This document shows, piece by piece, positions 22,230 through 34,451 of a DNA stretch of 64,000 nucleotides. A program made the translations under genes and the position numbers. Source of the DNA: Saccopteryx bilineata (Eukaryota > Chordata > Mammalia > Chiroptera > Emballonuridae); assembly GCF_036850765.1 (NCBI RefSeq), contig NC_089492.1:103311022-103375021 (forward strand). The letters are read 5' to 3'. Position 1 is the first letter of the stretch, and each line of letters starts with the position of its first letter. The notes beneath the pieces were generated by a model. That model did no database searches and had not been told where the DNA came from. It saw only the letters and a list, made by a program, of their open reading frames with translations.

Positions 22230-23320
22230 TGGCTTGTTTTCTCCCGCGTACCCCGGGGGTGGCGCGCGAGGTCCGCGCGTTCCCAACAGGGAACAGGGTA
22301 GGTCCCAGGCGGCGGCAGCTGGTTCCCAGGGAGACTCTCGGAGTTGGGGACTCCCGGTCTTCCGGCCTCTTCCCAGATTTATGACGTGCCCGGGGCAGCA
22401 GCAGTGACGGGGCCACCACACAAAGCCAGGACGTCGGGGCGGGGTCTCCCAGGCTAAGAGCCCCAAGGGGATGGGGAGGGGGCAGAGAGCGACGCGCCCC
22501 CGGGCGCTGGGTGTCCGCGCAGCATTAGAGTGAACGTCGAGTCCGCCGCCCGTGCGGCGCGGGGCTGGCGCCCGGGCGGTCGCGAGCGCTCCTCGCGCGC
22601 CTGGCTGCTGTGGCCCCGGTGGCTGCGCTGGCCGCCCGCGAGCCCTGCTCGCCAGGGCCGCGCCACGCCCCCGTGGGGGTGGAGCAGAGGCCGGGGGCGG
22701 GCCCGCAGCTGGCGGCGCCCCGGCCCGGGGCGGGGGCTGTGGCAGCAGCTGCAGCAGCGGCGGCAGCGGCAGCGCCAAGAGCTGTTGCAGCAGAGGCGGA
22801 GGCTGCTCTTGGAAGCGTCCGGGCCGCGCAGCCGGAGCCCCAGCCCGGAGGCGCCGGGCGGTGCACTAGGTGCTGCTGCTGCCCATCGTCCGCCTCCTGG
22901 GCCCCCGTTGCCACCAGGGCCCCGGCCGCCGCCGTCCGCGCCCCCATCGACCCCGCCCGCGTGTGCGCCCCAGCCGGGACGCCGCCCCCGGCCGGGTCTC
23001 CACTTCTTGGCCGCACCTCCCATGACAGCGCCCGCGCGAAGATGGCTGCGAAGGGCGCGCACGGCTCCCACCTGAAGATAGAGAGCGAGCTGGAGCGCTG
23101 CCGTGCCGAGGGCCACTGGGACCGCGTGCCCCAGCTGGTCCGGCAGATGCAGGCGCTGGTCTTGCCCAGTGGCGGAGGCAACCGGCGAGCTATCCCGGGT
23201 GCCTCGTTCACGTCTCTGGACACCGGTGAGTGAGGGAACGGGTTGGTTCAGAAGCTGGAGCGCGCGAAACGCGCCTCCTCCTCCAGGAAGCACACCCCGA
23301 CTGCCCCCAGCCGGCGACGG
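22230..23320 (+). promoter_or_regulatory. TTC7A: CpG island promoter and 5' leader of TTC7A
   Basis: The block is very GC- and CpG-rich, unlike both flanks, and covers the coding start. Candidate sites are a GC box GGGGCGGGG at 22436-22444, a CRE-like half site TGACGT at 22382-22387 and an ETS-like CTTCCGG at 22359-22365. I see no TATA box at a useful place, as is usual for housekeeping CpG-island promoters. An interrupted CAG/CGG triplet run is at 22741-22774. In other mammals the neighbouring gene MCFD2 is divergently oriented (known synteny). Its coding exons are not visible here, so a bidirectional promoter is only a possibility. Confidence 0.75.
23042..23225 (+). CDS. TTC7A: TTC7A exon 1 (coding part)
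   Basis: This exon encodes residues 1-61 and the first base of codon 62. It begins [20 protein letters not shown], which I recognise as the mammalian TTC7A N-terminus; the paralogue TTC7B starts differently. The ATG has a strong context (A at -3, G at +4), and the upstream in-frame sequence has no ATG, which decides the start. The donor is CACCG|GTGAGT. TTC7A is a tetratricopeptide-repeat scaffold. It helps recruit phosphatidylinositol 4-kinase III alpha (PI4KA) to the plasma membrane with EFR3 and FAM126 proteins. Human loss causes multiple intestinal atresia with immunodeficiency. Residues 40-60 are the least conserved part of the exon, as expected. Confidence 0.93.
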
Positions 23321-24059
23321 CCACTTTTGGTATTACTCTTACTGTAATGTTGGTTTTGGGAGTGCCAGGGCAGTTACAAAAGGTTTTTCTGCCCCAGGAG
23401 AAAAATCATGCAGGTTGGGTGCTTTGAGGGAGAGACATAAACGGCTTTTGCTTTCTGCCCTTTAGGATCATGTGGGTAAATCCGTCTACTGTGAAATGGT
23501 AGTATTGGCATGTGCCAGATTAGAGTTTGGGCTGGAGTATGCACTGCCCCTCCACCACCTCCAACCCCCGCCCAGGTCTTTAAACTCCATCAGGTGAAGG
23601 CTGTCTCTCTCCTTGCCCTCCTTCTCCTTCCTCTCTTTCTCCAAGTCACGCTGACAGCAGCGCTCTGTTCACAACCGACCTCGTTGGAGGGTTTGATGAG
23701 CGCCAGGGTGGGGTAGTGACGTGTGAAAGAGGCCTGGTAAGCCTCAGTTTCCTCATTTGTGGTCAGACTCGGGACCCTTCTAGCCTTGGCAGCCCGTGGC
23801 TTTAGCAGTAGGGCTGGTTTGGCTGGGCTAGGCTGGGCTCTTGCGCTGGGGTGGGAAAGCACCCTGATGTGGCAATGGGGGAACAGCCCACCCCAGTCTC
23901 TAACCTCAAATCCTGGCCCTGGTGCCTTCAGCTCAGCCTAGAGAGCCCTCCCTAAGCCCTATCTGTGGAGCAGTGCAGAACCCTGTGGAAGGGAGCAAAT
24001 AAAAACAGATATAAAGAGTTTCAAAGACTGCCTGTGGCAGGCTCTGTGGGGGAGAATGA

Positions 24060-24285
24060 ATGATAATAGTAATAGCTAAACACTTACTTATCTAGCAGTC
24101 ACTGTATGCAAGACATTGTCCTAGGCATTTTAATCAACTCATTAATTCCTCCCAGCAGCCCCATGAAGCAAGTACTCTTGTTTGCCCCACTTACAGATAA
24201 GGACACTGAGGCACAGGGAGAAGTTAAGTAACTTGATCATCCAGCTGATAAATGGTGGAATGGGGATTTCAACCCAGGTTTCTTA
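24060..24285. repeat. MIR/L2-type ancient repeat
   Basis: The segment contains the familiar MIR/L2-type words 'cactgaggcacagggagaag' and 'taagtaacttgatcat', preceded by a 'cattttaatcaactcatt' part. It is diverged, as expected for a repeat shared by all mammals. Confidence 0.8.
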
Positions 24286-27200
24286 GTACATCCTTTTTAA
24301 CCATTTGCACTCTTACTTCTCAAAGATGTATAGCACAAAACCCCAGCCTAAAGAGTTGTGAAAAAGGATGGGGAGGCAGGTAGGTGGTCAGAGGGCAATT
24401 TTGTGTTAGATTGTCGAGCTCAGAGGAAGGGGAGAAGGTTTCAGGAAGAAGCAGAATGTGTACTGACCTGTGGTGTTGGGAGGGGCAGTGTTTCTACTCA
24501 GTGAGGAGGAAGGAGAGAAGGACACTGAGAGAGGCCAGGTGACAGGGATGGAGGAGTTGCGATGAACCTTTGAGGTAGGTCTAAAGCGTCACAGTGAAGA
24601 GCAGTGGCCAGAGCATATATGGGGAAAGTTGATGAGGCCCCCTTTTCAGGACAAAATAGATAAGTTGCAGGTTCCCCTCTGTACCCTGTGTGGAGTTATA
24701 TCATGGGGTGAGTCTGGTGATGGTAAGAATGGGAAGTGACCCACACAGAGGGCATTAAGACCTGGGAGAGATGTGGGAATCTGAGTCAGAATGGCCCTGC
24801 AGAGAAACATACTGCAACTAAGACAGGAACAGGGCCTCCTCGAGTCCATGTAGAGCTGTATTTCCTAAGCTATTCTTCAGAGGTCTCAAGGACATTGAGT
24901 AGTTAATTTATTGGTACCCCAGGAAGGAAGGATTTAGAGAGCCACACAAGTTAAGAAATTGGACCTAGTGGATTAAATATCATTAAACAGACTTTTTAAA
25001 ACTGCAGGACTTCTCAGGGCCTTTCATAATGTTTGCCTGTATGTGATATAAAAGCCAAGGTTAGAGTATAAATACCACATTTCTCAAACTTACCTTACCC
25101 TATTCTATGAAGCATTATTGGGAAACACTGGTATGACATTGTTTATAAAGTGCTGTCTCTCTATATTTTTTTTCCACTTTTCTAAACAACCCTGTGGGGA
25201 AGGCAGTAATTATTGTCCCCATTTTAAACACAGGGACACCAAGACTCAGAGAGATCACGCAATGTTTATGTGGCAGAGCATGTACCCAAGCTTGAGGCCC
25301 TGCTACCACTACTAGTGACAGAGTGGGGTGCATGGAGCCTGGCCTGGCTTCAGTATGGGAACTACCAGCCAAGAGAGATCGAGGGATGGTGGGGGGTCTC
25401 TCCTGCCAACTTTTGGGTTTGGTTCGGTGAGTGATTTCCCCCGACTGTTAAATCCAAATACACTATTCCAAAATGCCCCCACACACAAGCAAGGAAAACA
25501 AGTGACTCCCAAAGTCCATATGTGTAGCATGTTTTTGTTTTTTTATTCTTGATTGACTGCTATTTTGCTTCTCTCTCCAAGGGGTTCTTGATCACTCAGG
25601 GGACTGAGAACCTGTTTTCTGGAGGGTACTGGCGCTGACCTACCTGCAAACCAGGAAGGAGATTCTTAAACTCCCACCTGGCCTGTTAGATAGATTTATA
25701 GTCAGTGACCGGAAGCTTCAACAGTTATATAATTTGGGAGAAGGAAGGTACTGAGGGGGAAGCCAAACCCCAGTTGAACCCCATTTTGCAGAGTGAGTTC
25801 CTGAGGCCCTGCTGTATCTGTGAGATTTCCTTCAGGAACTAAAAATCCCAGAGCATGGATTTTACTGCCGGGAGTAGGAGGCAGGGACCAAGCTGGGGGC
25901 CCCTCTGTTGGGAGTGACAGACCGGGAGATGCTCCCTCAGAAGGGGCCCCTACCCCCTTTTCCTGTCTGGGGAGGCTGTTCCTTGCCACCGACCCAGGGG
26001 GAAGGTGGTTGCTACTTTTGCACATTTACTTTCAAACTCATATCCGGCTTAGATTTGGTCAGGATGAAGCAGGGGAACCCCAGAGAACAACTGTTTGTGG
26101 TGGGGTTGGTTCATGCAAAAACAGAGAGCCCGTGCAGGTGGCTAAAGAAAAAGAACACTTCATTATGAAAAATTTCCAAGACACCAAAAAAGTAAAGAGA
26201 ATGAATCTCATGTGTCCAACATCAGCGTCCTTGATTATGAACTCACGAGCAATCTTGTTTGAGCTATTTCTTCCCCCATTCCCCCCTCGCACTGCAATAT
26301 TTCAGCATGTGGTTATTAAATAAGAACTCTTGAAAAGTATCATTGCCATACCATTCTCCACACCCCCCCACACAAAAATTTAATGACTACATGTTACAGT
26401 TCACTTGTTAAAGTCAGGATCCAAATAAGGCCACACAGTGCATTTGGTTAATAGATTGGGTCTCTCTTTTTCCCTCCAACATTTTACTACGAAGATCTCA
26501 GACAGCAAAGTTGAAAGAATTTTGCAGCAAATATCTATATACTCACCTCCCTGATTCTGATATTCTATTACTATACTTGCTATGTCACATGTCTGCCCCT
26601 CTCTCTATCCATCTTGAGTCTCTCCTAATCTGTATGCACACACACCCATCTTTTTTTTTTAACCCGAAGATTTTTCCGAGTGTTTCTTCAGGTGAAGTTA
26701 GCGGGGATATTTGAGGCAGGTGTTTCGACCTCTTCTTCCTCTCTGGATGGGTGGAAGGTCCCAACCCTCTGCAGTCCTGAGAGGTGAGCAGCTGCAGAGA
26801 CTGCTGTGTCCCCATTTGACCCAGTGAGGAAGGGCTTGGTCTGAACTCTGAGCCCGCTGGCTGGACCCACGTTTCTGGACAGCGAATTGGCAGGTCGTGG
26901 AAAGGTGAAAACTGTCCTGTAAGTGTGGGTGCGGGGAGGAGGCAGGTGTCCTAGAAATGGGTCTCTGTAATGTGGCACCCTAAGAAAGGCCTGGACATGG
27001 GTGGGAGCAGAAAGGAAGCTAGCTGCCAAAGGCCTTCACAACAAGGTGGGTGGGCAGACTGGGTAGCCACTAAGTGGTGTCCTCACTGGGGTCTGGGCTG
27101 GGCTGCCAGAAGCAGCACTCAGGCTCCTGGAGCTTATCTGTCAGGAAGGCTTCCTGCTGCCCTGGGAGGGGAGAAGCTGGGACACTTATCCCAGACTGGC

Positions 27201-27315
27201 TACGGGGGAGATTTTGGACAACATGATAAAAAGCAATTTGCTTTACCTTTAGAGAAAGACAGGAAAGCCTCTGTCCACCTGGATTCTTATTTACCAACTG
27301 AAATCTAGAACTTTT

Positions 27316-27476
27316 TTTTTTTTTTTTAAAGATTTTATTTATTTTAGAGAGGGAGGGGAGGAGCAGAAAGCATCAACTCCCATATGTGCCTTGACTGGGC
27401 AAGCCCAGGGTTTCGAACCGGCGACCTCAGCGTTCCAGGTCGACGCTTTATCCACTGCGCCACCACAGGTCAGGCC
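27316..27476 (-). mobile_element. SINE (CCTGACCTGTGG head, short form), minus strand
   Basis: The minus-strand copy starts at 27476 with GGCCTGACCTGTGGTGGCGC, has an intact B-box-like GGTTCGAAACC and a T run as tail. GAAATCTAGAACTTTT is an exact 16-bp target duplication at 27300-27315 and 27477-27492. Confidence 0.96.
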
Positions 27477-27704
27477 GAAATCTAGAACTTTTGATTGCAG
27501 AATATCCTTCAGTTCCATAGACTGGCCAGTTGTGAACAGTCGATGGAAAGAAAGGGGGAAAAGAAGGGGAAGAGTGGCTGGCTCAGGGAGAAGAAGTGAG
27601 CAAGAAAGTAAAGGGAGTGAATTCACAACACCTACTGAGTGTCTCCTAAGTCAGAGAGATTGAGTTGGGGAGGGGGTGAAGAGGAGGGCAAAAAGGCTCA
27701 GGAG

Positions 27705-27969
27705 CCTGACCTGGCGGTGGCACAGTGGCTAGAGCATTGGACTGGGACGCAGAGGGTCCAGGTTCGAGACCCCGAGGTTGCCAGCTTGAGCGCGGGCTCA
27801 TCTGGTTTGAGCAAAAGCTCACCAGCTTGGACCCAAGGTCGCTGGCTTGAGCAAGGGGTCACTACATGAACAACTAAGGTGCCGCAACGAAGATTTGATG
27901 CTTCTCATCTCTCTCCCTTCCTGTCTATCTGTCCCTATCTGTCCCTCTGTCTGTCTTTCTCTATCTCTG

Positions 27970-28007
<38 letters not shown>
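27705..28007 (+). mobile_element. SINE (CCTGACCTGG head) with CA-repeat tail
   Basis: The body follows the long-form family but is internally shortened (the 'ctgctgaaggcc' part is missing near 27865). The tail has become a CA dinucleotide array (27971-28007). GGCTCAGGAG flanks it at 27695-27704 and 28008-28017. Confidence 0.92.
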
Positions 28008-28009
<2 letters not shown>

Positions 28010-28239
28010 CTCAGGAGAAGGACCTGAAATATTTACAAAATAGTCTGAAATTCATAGGTATACTACAGTGAGGACAGTTCTTATTCCTGCCCTTGGAATT
28101 ACTACTCACTTTTAACCTACTATTTACAGCTCTTAGACTATTCTTTATTTCTAAGCTACCAGAAGCTCTACACTGCATGGAATGCAAGAGAGACAAACTA
28201 TTGTATATTATTGTTACAGGCTGTGACCATAACAATACT

Positions 28240-28370
28240 GCTTATCTTTATTATTATCTATAAAATGGGAATAATATCTACCTTTTAGGGCTGTGCTAAT
28301 TCAATGATACTATATAATAAAGTACTTGGCACTGAATAGACCCTCAACAAATATTAGTCCCCCTTTCTTT
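28240..28370. repeat. MIR-type ancient repeat
   Basis: Contains 'tataaaatgggaataata' and 'agtacttggcactgaata', typical of a MIR 3' half. Confidence 0.7.
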
Positions 28371-29114
28371 TTAAAAGGCACTCATGTAGTTTAGAGCAGT
28401 GCTTCTCAAGCGATCTGTGAAGGACCTGTTTTGTATTCTTGAATTCCCAATCTGATGTGCTCTGATACTTGCATAAGATACACAAACTTTTACCCCTCCT
28501 CTCAGTTTTTTCATTATTTGATTCAACAGATCCAAAATCGTTCTGTCACGTTATTACCAACCTTTGTGAATGTGTACTCTAAATTTCTGCGCTTACCTTC
28601 AGGGACTGGATCACACTCATAGATCTACCTGTTCCAGTCCACGGGCCACAGTTTGAGCATCAAGTGTTCAGAGAACACTCCCATTATTTTGAGGAGTGGT
28701 GCGTGCCCTGGGGAGTATTTCAAGATTGAGGGTTGCCTGGAAGAAAGCTGGTTTCGCTAGGCACTAAGAAAAAACTGAGCCAGTGAACCGTGGGGAACTC
28801 TGGGCCTGGCAGTTGGGTGGCAGAGGTGGGGCCAGGTGGCGGGATGGGTCTGCTGCTGTGAACTGGGTGGAGTGCTACTGTTCTCAGCCTAAGTGTACTG
28901 GAGGGCGGGGACCAGCTGGGGAGGTGGAGCCTGGGAAGGGGTGGTTCCTTGCCAGAAGCCGGTTCCTAACCCCACCCCTAGTATTACAGAGGCAAACAGG
29001 TGATGAGAAGAGCAATTTGCTTGGAGACCCACCCTTGGGCTGCTGCTCAGACACCTGCTTCTGAGCGTCCCACCCCTCCTTCTGGCTGAAATTTGGAAAT
29101 GAAAAAGAGTCCCA

Positions 29115-29495
29115 GCCCTGGCCGGTTGGTTCAGTGGTAGAGCGTCAGCCTGGTGTGCAGGAGTCCCGGGTTTGATTCCCGGCCAGGGCACACAGGAGAA
29201 GCGCCCATCTGCTTCTCCACCCCTCCTCCTCTCCTTCCTCTCTGTCTCTGTCTTCCCCTCCCATAGCCAAGGCTCCATTGGAGCAAAGTTGGCCAGGGCG
29301 CTGAGGATGGCTTTATGGCCTTTGCCTCAGGCGCTAGAATGGCTCTGGTTGTAACAGAGCGGTACCCCAGATGGGCAGAGCATTGCCCCCTGGTGGGCAT
29401 GCTGGGTGGATCCTGGTCGGGAGCATGCGGGAGTCTGACTGCCTCCCTGTTTCCAACTTCAGAAAAATACAATACAAAAAAGAAAAAAAGAGAAG
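29115..29495 (+). mobile_element. SINE (GCCCTGGCCGG head)
   Basis: The head GCCCTGGCCGGTTGGTTCAG, B-box-like GGTTTGATTCC and full body are present, with an A-rich tail near 29465-29495. The flanks share an AGTCCC-ended A-rich word (about 29098-29113 and 29498-29510), an imperfect target duplication. Confidence 0.92.
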
Positions 29496-29599
29496 AAGAA
29501 AATGAGTCCCTTCTGGGGTTGATGTGACTGCTTAATACATCCACATGAGTCAACTTCCAAAGGTACCCACAGTCAAGAGTGAGCAGCCTCCCTCCATGT

Positions 29600-30020
29600 C
29601 TGCCCCCTTTCCCTATAACCCTGCAAGGTTATTACATGTTATGTATGCTTTACATATTTTTATGCGTGCATAAACACACAGTGGCCCATTATGTCCACTG
29701 TGTGGACTCTGCCTATTTCTCAATTTATTTTGGAGTGCATTCCATAATAGCATGCTCATTCCTTTTTATGACAGCGTGGTATTCCTTTTTATGGATGTAC
29801 CATGCTTTAATCAGCCTCCTGGTGATGGACATACAGGTTGTCTCTAACTTTCTGCTATTACAAAGAACGCTGCAGGAGTGACCTTGTATGCAAGTTGCTT
29901 CATACATTTGCAAGGACATCTGTTGGAGCAGAATTGCTGAGTCCATGGGAATGTACAAAAATAATTTTGATAGTTGTTGCTAAATTGCCCTTTATAGAAG
30001 TGTCCTGCCAACTTCTACTC
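29600..30020 (+). mobile_element. L1-like 3' fragment
   Basis: Words such as 'ggtattcctttttatggatg' and 'ctattacaaagaacgctgca', followed by a 'gctgagtccatggg' part, are diverged versions of a common L1 3' region. The same region is seen in better condition at 48805-49085. Confidence 0.6.
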
Positions 30021-31855
30021 TACCAGCGATGGATGATAATTTGAACCAGGTACTTGTCTCACCATTTCCTCCAAAAGTTAATTTTAGAAATCGTGACGTA
30101 GGTATAGCAAAGGATCTGCTAGAAGGCTATGCCGTTTTCAGAGGGAGGGAAAATTTTCTGTGGCTGTACTGTGGGATCTGGGCTTTGGGACACTCTCTGC
30201 ATGGACTCTCCCTCCCATACAGATGGAGAGGCTTCCTCAGAGGCATGCAGCTTGGGACCAGTGGCTTTGTGTTGTGAGCAAACTGCGGTGGTCATGAGAG
30301 TGTGGAGTTAGTGGCATAACTGGATAGGTCTGAGAATGCCTTCCTGGCAGGAGAAAGAGCTCTATGAGGAGATGGGTCCACACACACATTCCTGGAAACA
30401 TTCTGGATTGGCACATAGCCCCCTGAGCCTTATGGCTTCCTCCTGGGGTAGTGGAGAGGATCCGATTCACTGGGCAGCTATTTGTGTGTAGTAAGGGGTT
30501 TCCTCACCTGTTTCATCATTTTGTAATCTTCAAGGGCGCAGAGGGAAGACTGGTGACATTGAGCCCCAGGCTGCCTCGGGATTGTAGGTAGAACCCCAGC
30601 CATCCCAGGGCCAGAGTGGCTGGGAGGAATGGAGGAGGACTGATGTCTTAAGTAAAGTGGTCAGTTTACAATTCTTATCTCCAGTAGGCACATGGCAAGG
30701 TTGTAACATTTCTCCAAAACAGACAAGGAAAAGGTCCTTAAGGCCAGACACAGCATTTTCCAGGGCCTGGCTCGTGCTTCATCCTCTTTCTAGTTGGAAG
30801 AGTGCAGAATGGATTCTTCCTGGGAGTCCTGCTCCGGACGGGCTGTCATCAACCGGTGGGGCAGGCAGGAGTAGGAGGAAAACCCATGAAAGGTGCTCCT
30901 GGTCTTGTATTTCCAATATTCTGCAAACAGCTATTTCTCATTAATGATGTGGGTTAGGCAGCTGGTAATTCACCTGTCTTTCTAATATGAAAGGGCACCT
31001 ATATTGAGTGGTGGGCCTGGTCCTTGCCCTGGTTGAAGGTGAAGGGCAATGAGCCAGTCGCATTAAGCACAGCCACCCAAGGCTATCAAATATCAAAGCA
31101 CACTTGACCTTGGCCCTACACACTGAACACCTGAATCCCAGCCCAACCCAAGTAGTCTTTGCTATAGGCAGCGGGAGTATGGTGGTCACAAGATTGGAGT
31201 TTTCAGTGTGGTGGGGAAGACGGCAAATTAAGCAAGCAGTATAAATTCACCTGCTAGGTGGTGAAGTCTGCAGATCAGCTAACATATGTGAGAGAATTCC
31301 AGAAAGTGCTGGTACTAAACCTGTTCAAGGATTTGCCTTATTGCAGAAGTGAATCTGCTTCCCACCTTAATGGTGGCTAGGTTCTCCCCGGGTCATGTTA
31401 AATAAAATTCCTTCATACTGGAGAAAACCAAGTAGGGTTATGTGGAAATTAGGAAAATGTGTTATTGAATTGCTTCATACATTTTTCTTCTTTGGTCACT
31501 TGGAGAAATTCCTTGTTGGTTTTAAGAACTTAGTACGCACAATGCGGCATGGGTGTGACTTTGTCCCTCATTTTAAATTCTGGGACTTTGTCCCAAGTCC
31601 TAGGAACTCTGCCTCCTCAACCACTGAACTACAGAAAATAAACCCATATGGGCAATTGGTGCTGGTACAGTAGTGGAATACCTCCTTTGTTATTTTATTT
31701 TTAAGGCTGCTTAAGTTTATGGAAACTGTTTTTATTGATTTCTCGGACCTGGGCCGTGCATACACCTGGTTCGGGTAGTTGGGTTGGTACAAGGACTGTG
31801 GACTTGTGCCAATCTCCACATTTGCCATGTTCAGGGGATCTGCCCTGTTTTTCAG

Positions 31856-32019
31856 AGGACTTTGGAAAGTTGCTCCTGGCTGAGGCCCTCTTGGAGCAGT
31901 GTCTGAAAGAGAACAATGCCAAGATAAAAGACTCCATCCCTCTGCTGGAGAAGAGTGAGCCGAAGATGAATGAAGCCAGGAACTATCTGAGTAGTATTCT
32001 CAACCAGGGGAGGCTGTCG
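31856..32019 (+). CDS. TTC7A: TTC7A exon 2
   Basis: A 164-bp exon completing codon 62 and encoding residues 63-116. It includes [19 protein letters not shown] and ends [10 protein letters not shown]. These match the conserved start of the TTC7 N-terminal helical repeat region that binds the PI4KA complex. The acceptor is TTTTTCAG|AGGAC and the donor TCG|GTAAGT; it enters in phase 1 and leaves in phase 0. No stop or frameshift is present. Confidence 0.95.
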
Positions 32020-32277
32020 GTAAGTTGTCAGCGCCCCAGGCTGGGGTTCCCTTTCTTCTCTTGCCTCCTATCCGCTGTCAACCTCCTGGGTCATGTGGTC
32101 ACCTGAGCAGCAAGTGTCTCTTAAGGTTGGCTTTGTGCTGTTTAGTACAGTAGCCACTAGCCACAGGTACACTTGAAATATGGCTTTTCCAGATTGAGAT
32201 GTGCTATAGTTATAAAACATATACTGGATTTCAAAAACTTAGTACAAAACACAGACTGTAAAAGATAATTAATTCTT

Positions 32278-32658
32278 TTTTTTTCTTTTTTTGTGACAGA
32301 GACAGAGAAAGAGGCAGATAGGGACAGACAGACAGGAAGGGAGAGAGATGAGAAGCATCAATTCTTCATGGTGGCTCCTTAGTTGTTCATTGATTGCTTT
32401 CTCGTATTTGCCTTGACCCAGGGGCTACAGCAGAGCAAGTGACCCCTTGCTCAAGCCAACGACCTTGGGGTTCAAGCCAGCTATTTTTGGGCTCAAGCCA
32501 GTGACCATGGGATCATGTCTATGATTCCATGCTCAAGCCAGTGACCCCGCGCTCAAGCTAGTGGGCCCATGCTCAATCTGGCGACCTCAGGGTTTCAAGC
32601 CTGAGTCCTCTGCATCCCAGTCTGACATTCTATCCACTGTGCCACTGCCTGGTCAGGC
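32278..32658 (-). mobile_element. SINE (CCTGACCAGG head, long form), minus strand
   Basis: Minus-strand copy starting at 32658 with GCCTGACCAGGCAGTGGCAC and holding several extra 'caagccagtgacc' modules, hence longer than most. AGATAATTAATTCTT (32263-32277) and AGATCATTAATTCTT (32659-32673) are the target copies. Confidence 0.93.
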
Positions 32659-33074
32659 AGATCATTAATTCTTGACATTGATTACATATTCAGATGATAA
32701 TATCTTGGGTAAATTGTGTTAAATAAAGTGTTATTAAAATTAATTTTACCTATTTATACCTTTTTTAATGTGATTAGAATATTTAAATTACACATGTGCT
32801 TAAGTTATATTTCTATTAATTCCTGGTTGACCTTGTATGTCAACCAGGTCCTGGGTCCTGGTCCTGGGTGCTCTTTGGGAGTTTCAGGCAAATAAAACCT
32901 CAGTGAGCCCAAGATCTAGTTGGAAACAGGCATATATGCAGAGCTGACTAGCGACGGAAGAGCTCAATAGCAGGGTGAGCTAGTTTAAGTCCAAAGGCAT
33001 TTATTGACCACCTACTGTATACAAGGCACCGAGGAGAGGTATAATAGAAAGTATAGTCACAGCTTTCTCTAGAT

Positions 33075-33225
33075 CTTTACTACTCAAAGCATGGTCCTCC
33101 CACCTATAGATTGGGCATGATCTGAAAGCTGGTTAGAAATGCAAAATCTGAATTAGAATCTGCATTTAACAAACTCTCTGGGTAATTTTTTGCACGTTAA
33201 AGTTTGAGACTGTCCTAGATTAAAG
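33075..33225. repeat. hAT-derived MER-type fossil repeat
   Basis: It contains a 'tactcaaagcatggtcc' start, the central words 'gctggttagaaatgcaaa' and a 'cacgttaaagtttgagac' end. This is the layout of the non-autonomous Charlie-related MER elements common to placental mammals. The subfamily is uncertain. Confidence 0.65.
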
Positions 33226-34078
33226 TGTATCCTGAACTATACAGTAAAGGTACTGGTATGTCATTAGAGACCCAAAGAAGATATGATTTTTCAAGAGATG
33301 GTCTAAAGTAATACGTTTATTGACCTAAACATTTGATGGCAACCAGCTTTGTGCAAGGCATTGTGTTGTGTACTTTGAGGGCAATAAAGATGAGTCCAGC
33401 ATGGACCCTGTCCTCCGGGAGGTTGCAGGTCTACTAGGAAGTTAAATCTTATCATCACATGGTCCAGTGTGGACTGTGACACATGCCACAGGCATGATGT
33501 ACATGCGGAGGCAAGTCCAAGAGGACACTCCTTGAGCTCAGGTAGGAGCCAGCTCGGGGATGGTAGTACTAGAATTGGACTCTGGGAGGAGGGCTGGACC
33601 TTGAAGGGGAAGGGAGATGGATATACAGAGATAAGACAGGGCATTCCAAGCTAAGGAAGCAGTGTGTGATCGAAGGGCACCTCTTACAAGAATTTCATTA
33701 AAATATGTCAGTTAGCAACCGTGAAAGGGAATGGTGAGTAATTAGGTTATAAGAGTATACTGGGCCTAGAGAATGGGGACTGGAACACCACACCAAGAAG
33801 TGTCCTGCTTTTTCTGTAAGCAGTGCAGGAAACGTGTTTTGGAAGTTTAAGGTTACTGCATTTAGACTCCTTGACAGGGATTATTGCAGCCCTGGGAGAT
33901 TTTTTTATCGGATTAAAATAGCATGTCCTCTGACCTCTCGGGCCTTCCAGTTCCCCATCTGCCAGTTAAAAGGGTTAGATTTGATTGTTGTGTCCCAAGC
34001 TTTTCCCACTAAGACCCCTTTCAATTTTTTTTCTTTCTAATAGACTGCATTAAATATTTAAAAATTGTTTTGAAAATA

Positions 34079-34451
34079 GCCCTGGCCGGTTGGCTCAGTG
34101 GTAGAGCATCTGCCTGGCATGCAGGAGTCCCAGGTTCGATTCCCGGCCAGGGCACACAGGAGAAGCGCCCATCTGCTTCTCCACCCCTCCCCCTCTCCTT
34201 CCTCTCTGTCTCTCTCTTCCCCTCCGCAGCCAAGGCTCCATTGGAGCAAAGTTGACCCGAGCGCTGAGGATGGGTCTGTGGCCTCTGCCTCAGGTGCTAG
34301 AATGGCTCTGGTCGCAACAGAGCGACGCGCCAGATGGGCAGAGCATCGCCCCCTGGTGGGCATGCCGGGTGGATCCTGGTCGGGCGCATGTGGGAGTCTG
34401 TCTGACTGCCTCCCCATTTCTAACTTCAGAAAGAAAAAAAAAAAAGAAAAA
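34079..34451 (+). mobile_element. SINE (GCCCTGGCCGG head) with 18-bp target duplication
   Basis: Head GCCCTGGCCGGTTGGCTCAG, B-box-like GGTTCGATTCC and full body are present, with an A-rich tail. AAAATTGTTTTGAAAATA is exact at 34061-34078 and 34452-34469. Confidence 0.96.

Larger units (their letters stand above)
23226..31855 (+). other. TTC7A: TTC7A intron 1
   Basis: An 8,630-bp GT-AG intron, phase 1. It holds an old MIR/L2-type repeat at 24060-24285, a weaker one at 25190-25300 and one at about 28240-28370. SINEs lie at 27316-27476, 27705-28007 and 29115-29495, and an L1-like fragment at about 29600-30020. The rest (23320-24050, 24290-27300, 28380-29090, 30030-31850) shows no gene or clear repeat. 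Open frames there are chance products. The acceptor is preceded by a T-rich tract (TGTTTTTCAG|AGGAC). Confidence 0.85.

Noticed and set aside
22454..23293. Long minus-strand and alternative-frame open frames across the CpG island
   Set aside because: Extreme G+C content removes stop codons in several frames. The only frame with known homology is TTC7A exon 1.
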